Notes under the pieces: model-generated | Database searches by the model: none | What the model was told of the DNA's origin: nothing | What the model saw: only the letters and a program-made list of their open reading frames with translations | Source: Lenzites betulinus | Taxonomy: Eukaryota > Basidiomycota > Agaricomycetes > Polyporales > Polyporaceae | DNA length: 64,000 nucleotides | Assembly: GCA_022264855.1 (NCBI GenBank) | Contig: JABYQU010000073.1 | Coordinates: forward strand, 1 to 64,000 | Direction: 5' to 3' | Shown here: piece by piece, positions 35,081-43,767 of the stretch | Layout: every line of letters starts with the position of its first letter | Numbering within the stretch: position 1 is the first letter of the stretch | Position numbers and translations under genes: made by a program

Positions 35081-37228
35081 CTACATCGCAAACAGCTCCG
35101 TGTGTAGCGAGACGCCGCCCAGCTCAACGCCCCGCGTAAGACTGACGCGTGCGACCGCGTTCTGCGCCTCGCGCGTGAGCGACTCCGGGCCCGCCGCGCA
35201 CACCGCAACGCCGCCCCCGAGCCCGACCCACTGCAGACGCCCCGCACGAGAAGGCTTCTCTACGTCGGCGCCGTCGTGCGAGTCACTATCGACGGAATTC
35301 GTGTCCGCGTCGGCAGACATCGCGAGCTCGTGCGTGGTCGAGGGCGCGGGTGGGGTAACGAGCTCGCGCAGGAGCGCAGTCACCGACGGGCGGGTGATCA
35401 TCACGTCCGAGTTCGGGATCGCAGGCACCGCCTCGGGGTTGCAGAGGCAGGTCACGTATATCGAGATGTGCAGGTCGAGAGAGGTGCCCGCGACGGTGTT
35501 CGCGATGTCCATTAGCATGGGGGTGAACCACTGCAGGCATCCTGCGCGGGGAACGTATGTGTCAGGGCTGGTTGTGTACATGATAGGGCGCAGGACAGCT
35601 TACCGAAGGAGCGGATGCACCATGCGAATTCTATTCGACGCGTCTTCTCGCCGTTTCGCCGGCCGAGCTTGACACACCGCGCGACGATGTCGTCCAGCAG
35701 GCCAAGAGTGAATGTAGCGCCTGAGCCCCCAGCAACGAGGAGAACGCTCTCGTAGTCGCCGAGATCCACGCTGGACCCGCCATAGGGCCCGTCCAGCATG
35801 ACTTGCACCGCAACGCCCGGCTGCTCGCCTTTTTCAGAAGCCTCGCGCTCCTGCTCCTTGATCGCGTACTGGTTGATCGCCCGAGTCCAGTCGCCACTCA
35901 CGCGCACAGCGAGCGTGAGGGAGTTACTAGGGATACAGGAAGTCGAGGAGGGCGCGTTGACGATGGTGAGTGGATGCGACTCGAACACGCGGCCCGAGAA
36001 GAAGACCCGCAGGCGGACGTGCTGGCCAGCTACCCATCCGTCGTCGCAGTCGTGCACATGTATCTGGGAAATCGGCTCAGCATGCTATGGTTGGTTCGGA
36101 AGAGTAGACAGCTTACGAGCGTCATGTTACTGTCGACGGGCACAAGCGTCGCATCCTTGATGCGGTACCTGAACAGACGCAGGAGCATGTCGAAGCCGTA
36201 GAACGCCAGCGGGGGGAAGATCCACGGCACAGCGTAATCGGTGTGGTAGCAGATCGTGATGAAGAATGCAACGTAGCCCAGCACGCTGTGAAGATAGGGT
36301 CAGTGCAATGAACATGTCTGTGAAGATGCACACTTACTGGACGAGGAAGAACCACTGGTAGAAGAGACGTCGGAGGGGTCGGAAAGAGGAGAGTACCAAG
36401 ACGCATAGCACACCGAATGCGGCGACGCCGGACGTCTCCTTCTGCTGACCGAGGATGGGGAGGCCGTACACAAGGTGGTTGTTGATCCAGATAGCACCGT
36501 GGACCGCGGCGCCGAGGAACATGCCCCGCCCGGCCCATCGGTGGATGTAGTTCAATTTCTCGTAGCCGTGGCCAGGGCCTAGAAGCAGTGACAGGATGGA
36601 GTTCTTCGTTCCAAAGAGGAAGATGACGGGGAACTGGGCGAGGGCGATGAAGCCTGAGTCTAGTGTCAGAATATGCCATGTAATATATTTGGGAAGATAC
36701 TCGCCGGCTCGGTTGGGATTGTCTATTAGTGGAGCCTGCATAGTGATGCACGCGACTGTAAGTGCGAGGTATGCGGCGACGACAATCACTGCGAGGACAT
36801 TCAGCACGGATTCGGCACCGGTGGCATGGGATGCACTCACTCTGCCCGAGGTCCAGTTCGACGCCCGGTAGACTCCATAGAGTGACAGAGTTCAACGTCT
36901 CTAGAATACCGTAAATCCTCCGCCGCGTTCGTGGGGGGACGACATCGGAGCCCGATGCAGGTGAGTATTTCCCGCCCTCGGAGACGCCGAAGAGCCATCC
37001 GCGAAGAAGGCGTCCTCGCCTCAGCGCGCGAGCAACATGGGGTAGCGAGGCAAGCACCGCGATACCGACACCGACCGCCCAGATAATTGAGAATTTACGC
37101 TGCCATTTTGGGTCCTCCAAGTACGAGCTGCGGGGATGATCAGTGAGGAACGGATGTACAGAGTGAAGCAGTACACACTTGTACTGCTGGAACGCTGTGG
37201 GGATTACTGGTGCGGCCCCAAAAGACAT
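35081..37228 (-). CDS. Ferric reductase (FRE / NOX-superfamily transmembrane reductase)
   Basis: This plasma-membrane flavocytochrome b reduces Fe3+ or Cu2+ with electrons from NADPH. ATG 37228 gives MSFGAAPVIPTAFQQYKCVL and an N-terminal helix, IIWAVGVGIAVLASLPHVAR. The haem-binding helices follow: HRWAGRGMFLGAAVH (two His 14 apart) and HVLGYVAFFITICYH (two His 14 apart). The first His of the second pair is created only by splicing CA|C at 36337/36290. The FAD site is HPLTIVNAPSS, with DGPYGGSSVDLGDYESVLLV next and the NADPH site VAGGSGATFTLGLLDDI. The C-terminal exon has WFTPMLMDIANTVAG, then an acidic Ser/Asp insert (SADADTNSVDSDSHDGADVE), then VAVCAAGPESLTREAQNAVA and HTELFAM, TAG 35081-35083. 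It is complete. A copper transporter gene lies 1.3 kb upstream in the same orientation, with a NADAR gene between. Confidence 0.93.
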
Positions 37229-37467
37229 GTCTGGATGCTGCAGACCGTGTCGAGAGTGAGCGACGGACGGCGGGCGGGATGGATGGTGGACGTCGCCTTG
37301 AGAGCGCAGCCCTTGCCTGGAGATATCTCGTCTTCTTTCACCAGTGTTTGGTCAGGCCAAATACGCCGATAAAACTATTTCACCACAAGCGCTTACACAG
37401 TCCCGCTACGGCACCCCGGCCTCCTCCCTCGTCCTATCCTACAGCCCGTCTGACATGCACACCGATC

Positions 37468-38229
37468 TCATGAGACCACCGCAGCAGCACGCAGAACACC
37501 CCTCGCCTCCATCAGCGCCTTCCCCAGCAGATTCAGCCCCCACGCCTCCCTGCTGACATGCCCCGCCCTCGCCCTCCCGAACCCCACCCCCCAAATCCTG
37601 TCCATCGGGCTCGCCTCGACGAGCTCCCGCTCCCCCGTCGCGAGCAGCGCGCGTGCGAGCGCAGGGTGCTGCCTGAACTTGTGCAGCGTGCCCTCGAGCA
37701 CGATCCGCTCGCGCGCGGCCACCCACACCGCGTCGTCGAACGGGTGCACCTTCCGCCCGAGCGCCTTGGCCTCCTTCGCGCTCGGGTACCGCGGCTTGCG
37801 CGCGCGCGCACTGTGGGCCTTGCCCGCTACTCGCTCGGGGACCGCGGGGGCTGTGGCTGGTCCGTGGCTCCTAGTGCGTCGAGCGGGGACGGTAGTCGTC
37901 GGCGCCTCTGTCGACGCGGACGCCGACGGGGCTATGTGCGGTGCGGGGTTCGCGGGGACTCCGGGCGGGACGATACGCTCGAACACGGCCTGGTCTCCGA
38001 AAAGCAGCGCCTTCTGGCCCATCATCCAGTGTTCTGCGGTCGGGAAGAGGGCTTCCCGCTCCTCGCCGTCGGGCAAGGTGAGGCGCACGGCGAAGGGGGC
38101 GTGGTACCACTGCGACGCCCATCCGTACTCCTGCTCGGGTTTCCAGAAGTAGACGGGCTCCTCCTCCTCAGACTGTGCCGTAGGGTTCAGGCTGTCGGAC
38201 ATGATGTTGTTCGGCGGTGGGAATTGCAT
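37468..38229 (-). CDS. NADAR-domain protein (YbiA / DUF1768 family)
   Basis: NADAR proteins act on N-glycosidic bonds. Family members are reported to cleave riboflavin-pathway intermediates and to remove ADP-ribose from guanine. One exon, first ATG 38229 (MQFPPPNNIMSDSLNPTAQ); an in-frame ATG at 38202 is an alternative. The first half of the domain is VYFWKPEQEYGWASQWYHAP, LFPTAEHWMMGQKALLFGD. A Ser/Thr/Pro/Arg-rich low-complexity insert of about 60 residues follows (APHIAPSASASTEAPTTTVP). The second half is VHPFDDAVWVAARERIVLEG, KFRQHPALARALLATGEREL, VEASPMDRIWGVGF and AWGLNLLGKALMEAR. The usual bacterial domain is about 160 residues without such an insert. TAG/TGA-type stop is at 37468. It sits between the ferric reductase and the Ctr gene, all on the minus strand. 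Confidence 0.88.
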   Translation of the reverse strand: MQFPPPNNIMSDSLNPTAQSEEEEPVYFWKPEQEYGWASQWYHAPFAVRLTLPDGEEREALFPTAEHWMMGQKALLFGDQAVFERIVPPGVPANPAPHIAPSASASTEAPTTTVPARRTRSHGPATAPAVPERVAGKAHSARARKPRYPSAKEAKALGRKVHPFDDAVWVAARERIVLEGTLHKFRQHPALARALLATGERELVEASPMDRIWGVGFGRARAGHVSREAWGLNLLGKALMEARGVLRAAAVVS

Positions 38230-38485
38230 GTCGTTGCGCACGGAGTGGCGCGGCCTATGAACGACGTTGACGAGTCATCGCGGTAGTGTCGGGTGCCTGC
38301 CTGCTTGTCATGTATGAGTCGGCGGCGACGTCTGGCGTGCAGGCCTTCATGAAATCATCGCATGACCCAGCACGCATATCCATACATAGGTAGATCCAGG
38401 ACATCCACACTGCGGGACCGAATACTCGTACAGCACACCATAAAGTCCGGTCCGTCGTGAACAAACAACCAAGAGTACAAAGCTC

Positions 38486-39237
38486 TCATCCGTGGAGAGC
38501 AGCATGACTCGCAAACCGCCCAAACAACGCCTCCCCGACGCCCAGGCCGATGACAAGGCTCAAGATGAAACTGACTTGGAAGGTCCTGTGCACGAATGAT
38601 GAGTCGGATGAGACGGCATCAGCCAGCAGGACTTACATGACGATGAGCATGAACAGAAATTGAACGGCGACTTGGACCGCATGCAGCACACCCCTCGTGA
38701 GATCGTGGACGTAGTTGAACGGAGGCGCGTTTCGGAGCGTCACGGTGTGTCGAATACTGTTGGAAGTGAGGGAGGCCTTGTCGCTCGTCGTCGTCGTGGG
38801 CAGATTGATTCTGTCCGCCTGAGCGATCTGAGCTCTGAGCCGAGAGGACATGTTAGCTGCCAGAATATGACGGGCACAACGAACGAATCGTCGCATGTGG
38901 TGGGATAGCAGCATTCTGAGGGAGCACGTTCTACCTACCTCCTGCGCCAGTGGGCCTCCATCACGCCCCTGCATGTCGCAATCCAGCGTTCCACCAACGC
39001 AAATAAAAACAGCCCGATGCATGTTCCCACCATCGCGCCCTTGCTGGACGGCACCCATCCGTAGAACAGCACGATGTCGCCGGGTGTGAAGTGCAGGTAC
39101 GGCAACATCTCGCCCGCTGCGAGATCCATCGCACCGTCCATGGTCATGTCCATGCCATTGTCATGAGCGCTCGCGAGGGTGGAAAGCAGAGCGATGGCGG
39201 CCGCGAGAGGCGAGAGGAGTGAGGCAAGACGAGACAT
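38486..39237 (-). CDS. Ctr-type copper transporter
   Basis: This is a high-affinity Cu(I) importer that works as a trimer in the plasma or vacuolar membrane. ATG 39237 gives a signal-like N-terminus (MSRLASLLSPLAAAIALLST), then the Mets motif cluster HDNGMDMTMDGAMD. TM1 covers YLHFTPGDIVLFYGW and the following GTCIGLFLFALVERW. A cytosolic loop exon ends NAPPFNYVHDLTRGVLHAVQ. TM2 holds the essential MxxxM as FMLIVM, completed by splicing to TFQVSFILSL. TM3 carries GxxxG in IGLGVGEALFG, and the protein ends GRFASHAALHG with TGA 38486-38488. All hallmark motifs are present. Its partner in copper and iron uptake, a metalloreductase, lies 1.3 kb downstream, as in many fungal metal-uptake loci. Confidence 0.92.
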
Positions 39238-40612
39238 GGTCGGTCGGTTGTTGGCAGTGGTCGTGAGGTCCGTAAGGACCAGACCAGCGACGGCGAAGTG
39301 ATAAGACCATTTGCGCCTCTTACGTAAGCAGACCAAACAAGCGTAACCCGGTCGCAGGCGCGCCCAGCATTCAATGCAAGAGAACGTACAGTCCACACCT
39401 ATCTTCGACCGTGGAGGATTACCTTGTTTCCAATAGGAGTTGAGTTGCTGAGGTGTGACACAGTCTTTCGGCGACGAGCGAGCGGCGCGGTATCTCGAAA
39501 CTTGACTCTCGCTTGGGGCGTTTCGGTTCCCGAGTCAGGTCTGGCGTGAGAGGCATTCCCCGAGTAAATGCGGCGATGACACCAGGATTTCGGCAACCGT
39601 CAACACGTTGTGGGGGTCGATGGCGAAGCGCACGAGTACCCAGATTACATGTAAGCAAAGCGGTAGGTACCGGAAGATAGCTGGTAGGGTAGCCCAGAAG
39701 AGAGACCTAGTGACAGCCGGGTCCGCCGAACAGGCTCCAGCGGCTGCAAGACTCCCGTTGGACGTTTGTGGGTAGCGAAAGCATAGGGAGCTATATCGTA
39801 GGTGCCTGTCGCGTCAGGCCGTGGAGGCTGGGCAAGGCAGCGTCGCCAGAAGACCACCGCCCAGCAAAGTTGTGAGAACATTTGAGCGCCTAGGGTATAC
39901 GTGGGCCGAGTAGGCAGACACGACCGCGAGGCAACCATAGACGCGAAGACAAGCAACCCGACGTCGGTGAGTTTTCCATATGCAAGGTAAGGAGAACGAC
40001 CATACAGTTTGGCGGAACGAGAGACGCCGTGAGCCGGGCTTCATGAGGGTATCCTCCCACCCGGCGCAGGAAGTCGTGCAACGACTCACCTGGATACCCG
40101 TCTAGACCAAGCCTCTCCGTCGTCTCAGGCACTTGGGACCAAAAACACACTCCTAATTATGCCCGCAGTCATACTGTCCCACCAAGACTTCGCTTCGCCC
40201 GACAAGTTCGTGGCAAGTATGATGATTCGTTGGGCTGCGCAGCTGTCGAACTTGTTGAGGATACCTCCCGCTCGACAACCTGCATGACACATGAAATGTT
40301 AAGCTGGGTGAGCAGTGAAAAGAGGGCAGATAGCATGGTAGGAGAGGCAAGAGCTTCGAGGGGGCAGGGTGAGGAGGAAGCGGGCGACGTTGAGGTTGAG
40401 AGAAGAGAGGCATTTTGGCGGATGAGGCATTTGCATGATTGGCTGGCGCAACTGCTGTCGGCGCCTGAACGTCAAATGTAACTCCGCTTCAAATAGCGTT
40501 CCTCTTGAGACAGCAGCGACAGCTCGCCGAGCATCTTACTCGATGGCCTCGACGTCGTCCTCCAGGATGCATGAATCTCTATGTTATATTCGAAATACTT
40601 TTTGCCAAGATC
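39238..40612. other. 1.4 kb without a recognised gene
   Basis: The segment begins with the Ctr promoter. Minus-strand frames at 39645-40150 (DFLRRVGGYPHEARLTASLV) have no recognised family or supporting exon structure. The last 150 bases before 40613 are not similar by eye to the intact P450, so the fragment that follows has an abrupt 5' edge. Confidence 0.35.
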
Positions 40613-41219
40613 AAAAGCGTTCCTCAGTACAGAAACCACTGCGCATACGGCGTCATGTGCAATCTGGGAGCTTGCGAGGAACCCGGACGTGCAGGACCGC
40701 CTCCGTGCCGAGTGTGCACGCTTCGACGGGCGAGAACTGACACACGAAGAGTTGCACACCAAGCTTCCCTTCCTCGACGCAGTGGTTCGCGAAACGTACG
40801 CTTCATTGGCCTATATGGGCCGATAATCCCTCACTCAACTAACACAGGCTACGACTCCACCCCGCCGTTCCGTACATGGAGCGCCAGGCGACAAAGAACG
40901 ATATCATACCACTCCAGTACCCGTTCACGACCTCTGACGGACAGACGATGTCTCACATCGCGGTCCGTGCGGGCCAGGTATGTACCCTCAGGTTCTGACG
41001 GTGCCATATCTCCTGACCCACGGTGAATCGCTAGACCGTCGTAGTATCTGCGCCATACTACAATACCTCTGACCTGTTCTGGAGCAACGGCTCGGTCTTC
41101 CGGCCCAGTCGCTGGCTGGACGAGACCCCGCCCTCATACGGGATGCTACCGAGCCTCCTGATGATCAAACGTCATGGCCGTTCGCGTACCATCCAGGAAG
41201 GCGCTTCGGCCTCCACGTG
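40613..41219 (+). pseudogene. Truncated P450 duplicate
   Basis: This is nearly identical in sequence and intron positions to 20605-21120 of the intact P450. It contains TETTAHTASCAIWELARNPD, HEELHTKLPFLDAVVRET, the spliced ETLRLHP, PLQYPFTTSDGQTMSHIAVR and SDLFWSNGSVFRPSRWLDET. The glycine pair of the I-helix motif is lost (FLSTETT in place of VGGTETT). After WLDETPP the sequence diverges and stops without the FxxGxRxCxG haem loop. Neither end of a P450 is present, so it cannot make an active enzyme. It is a partial duplication, probably later than the other two remnants because similarity is far higher. Confidence 0.88.
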
Positions 41220-41429
41220 AATCATCCGTGAGTAATCGTTCGTCTCTGATATTGATACCGGTGTTCCGTAGATCCTACATAGCACTGAGGGGTGAAAAAC
41301 TCGCAGAGGAGCTGCACTCCATTCCATCATATGGCGTCTCCTTCTCAAGATTAGACCGTCTTAGGAATTAGCACCCGTGGATCCGTGCGAGGCCGCTGAC
41401 ACGGCAGGTACACTGCTACACACTATTTC

Positions 41430-42390
41430 AGTGGGATCCAGGCGGGTTGCCCCGCTGATGGAACTCAGATAGTGAGACAGTGAGACTCCAAGTGAGAGCC
41501 AGCGGTATCCACGAGTGCGGCAGGTCACCAAAATGCAGGTGGGCTGCCAGTCAGAATCCAGGTGGAAAGCCACCAAGGCCGCTCCCTCAGCGTGGATTTG
41601 TCTGGCTTACCTTAGATGCCTGATCAGCGCGCTTTGCCGCCGGCGTGCCGCGTGCGAGACACAGCGGACTTGGACGTTTGAACTTGCTCTCGGCCTCTAC
41701 CAGTGACGAGCCGCTCTAAGTCTCTTCGCTCACTTCCTGCTCCTCCTGCGCTCCTCCCCTTATCAAGCTGTGTCCCACCGCTCTGCCACGATTCCTTGCG
41801 GTCTTTTGCCAAGGTATACCTCCTCCGCTTCCAAGTACAAGAGTGAGCACGTCGTTGGCCGGACATATCGAGGTGCCACGTCAGCCTGCGGGCACGGGCA
41901 CATGCAGTCATTTAGACGTCCAACAGGTATGTATGTTGTCTTCTGCTTGATTAGATGTCCTGCGGGTCACAGGGGGCCCCAGTGGGTGCGTCGGGCGGCA
42001 GGCAGGTAGGTTGTGCGTGTGGGGCAGGCCCGTTGGGGGTCGCTTGCACTGAACTCATATTAATCGCGCTCTGTGTCCTTGCGTCCCCTCCTTTCCTTGG
42101 CTTGTAGAATGTATTGTGTCTATCTAGCCAGCCATGTCCAGTATCATAGTAAATCTATTCAATTATGTGTGCTAGCACCCCGTCCCGTTCATGAGCTACC
42201 GAGGGAGAGCAGCTGCCAGCTCGCCAACCTGCCGGCGGTTATGGCTTCCTGGGGCCCATGGCGAGCCACTTTGATTTCGACAGCAAGCCACCTGGATTTA
42301 GGTGGCCTGCCGCACTCGTGGATACCACTTGGCTCAGCGCTCGTTTCCCGTGTCTCGTGATGCCACCTGGATCCCGGTAGATTCATGTAC
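41430..42390. mobile_element. MITE-like element with long imperfect inverted ends
   Basis: The two ends are inverted copies of each other. The best block is 41504-41529 against 42301-42326, 25 of 26 bases matching. Outside and inside it further paired motifs recur: CCACCTGGAT at 42291, 42364 and, inverted, about 41554 and 41433, and AGTGGCTTGC/GGTGGGCTGC types. There is no transposase-like ORF in the 0.9 kb. This is typical of a non-autonomous DNA transposon or foldback element. Exact ends and target-site duplication could not be fixed. It lies between the P450 fragment and the broken hydrolase. Confidence 0.5.
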
Positions 42391-42865
42391 GGCGGTGTAG
42401 TGGCTCGCTGCCGAACGAGAAAAACCCTTGCAAAAACAGAAACAAGAGGTGAACATTGGATAAAATCATTTGCAACTCACTCAAAACACGATAAGTCGGC
42501 CGAAGGTTTACCTCTTGTCTCAATTTTTGAACCCATTGTAGTCTATCGACGTCTATACCCAAAGGTTTAATGCTCGCCGTATGGATGTGATATTGTTGAT
42601 CGTCTGTCGAGCGGAGGTGGAGTCCGAGGAGGACCACATGTGCTACGAAGCAGGGAAGAAGTTGCGTAAACGTGACACTGAGCGCGTCACAACACGAGCG
42701 CTGGAAGGCACAGGGCTCGGAGACAATTGCAAGTCCTCGGAGGCCACGACAAGCACTTGAAACAGAACAACCAATTGCGCACATGGCCGCCAGACCAATT
42801 GGTACTACCGCACCGGGGCTAGCATCAGGAAATCTTCCCCTGCGTGTCCTTGTCTCTCGTCCGCC

Positions 42866-43452
42866 ATGGCGTTCGCCTACTCAAGCCCGGCACTCAAGGC
42901 TCTCTACCTCCTTGGCGCTGTCCCCGTCCTCATCTTCGTCCGTCTTCCATACTGGATCTTTACCTCCGCAATACCTGCACTCAGGCCCAGGCGGTCATGG
43001 CCCTTCCAGCGCGCCCTCCTATCTCGCGCGTTGAGCGTTACCACGGCGGTCATGTACGACATTGGCTTCCCCCCTCGCGAGGGCAATCCTGACAAGGACT
43101 CTGTGAAACAGGAAACCACGGGCTTTGTCTGGGTCGAGGCTGCGCCCTCCGAGCTGGTCGTGGGCGAAATTGCCGAGTACGCGCGGAAGAACCATGTGGC
43201 GCCCGCTCGTGTCTACGGATATTGGTACGGCGCCAAGGACGACGCCGGCAAGCATGGTCAGCGCGCTCGGGAGGACGAACGTGTTTATTATCACTTGCAC
43301 GGTATAACACTTCTCACCTTGGGTGTAGTGAAGACACTGACAGAATAACGTCCTCTAGGTGGTGGGCATGTTGTGAGTATCTCAGTGCTGTGATTAGTGG
43401 GGATTCGGTGAAACATATAACTCACGGTTGCTGCAGACAGGATCAGGGCACC
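42866..43452 (+). pseudogene. HSL-type alpha/beta hydrolase copy 2, cut by a retrotransposon
   Basis: This is a duplicate of 33023-34357: MAFAYSSPALKALYLLGAVP, IPALRPRRSWPFQRALLSRA, GNPDKDSVKQETTGFVWVEA, HVAPARVYGYWYGAKDDAGK, HLHG, then GGHV and TGSGH across two introns in the same places. Homology runs through the bases ACAGGATCRGGRCACC and stops exactly at 43452, where the LTR of element 1 begins with TG. The nucleophile elbow, acid and His are missing and are not elsewhere in this window. The remaining reading frame is open, so the gene was probably functional when interrupted. Confidence 0.9.
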
Positions 43453-43725
43453 TGATACGACAACACCCAGATAAACGCCGAAGCGATCAAACGAGCGGAG
43501 AGTGGATACCAAGTCGAAGCTGAGGATTCCCTCGCTTCGACTATGGTTTATATATTGCACGAGAGCGGGTGTCGGATGGTTCACCCGTAGTCTACTACAT
43601 CACAGCGTGCGCGGGGCGTGTAGATACATGAGGACCACAGGAGAGTGGGTTGGCGTTGTGTGTTATCTACGAGATAATCTAAGAGATATGATCGCTACCA
43701 TTAGACGCCGCGAATGCTCGTAACA
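43453..43725 (-). repeat. 3' LTR of element 1
   Basis: In element orientation the LTR begins TGTTACGAGC at 43725 and ends TCGTATCA at 43453, giving imperfect inverted ends (TGTTACGA/TCGTATCA). It is preceded by a polypurine tract containing GACGGGGGGTGA (43726-43737). The other boundary is fixed by the break in hydrolase homology at 43452. The length of 273 bases is usual for fungal chromoviruses. The partner LTR is not in the window. Confidence 0.8.
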
Positions 43726-43767
43726 TCACCCCCCGTCAAGGATCGCATCCTCGCGAATCCAGTCCGA

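Noticed and set aside
35100..36201. Long plus-strand ORFs over the ferric reductase
   Set aside because: They are antisense shadows of the FRE coding exons, which show complete haem, FAD and NADPH motifs.
37558..38286. 242-codon plus-strand ORF
   Set aside because: It is the antisense of the single-exon NADAR gene in GC-rich sequence.
42383..42784. 133-codon minus-strand open frame (LGIDVDRLQWVQKLRQEVNL)
   Set aside because: No ATG in a good position and no recognised domain; it may be a fragment of a transposon but the sequence alone does not support that.
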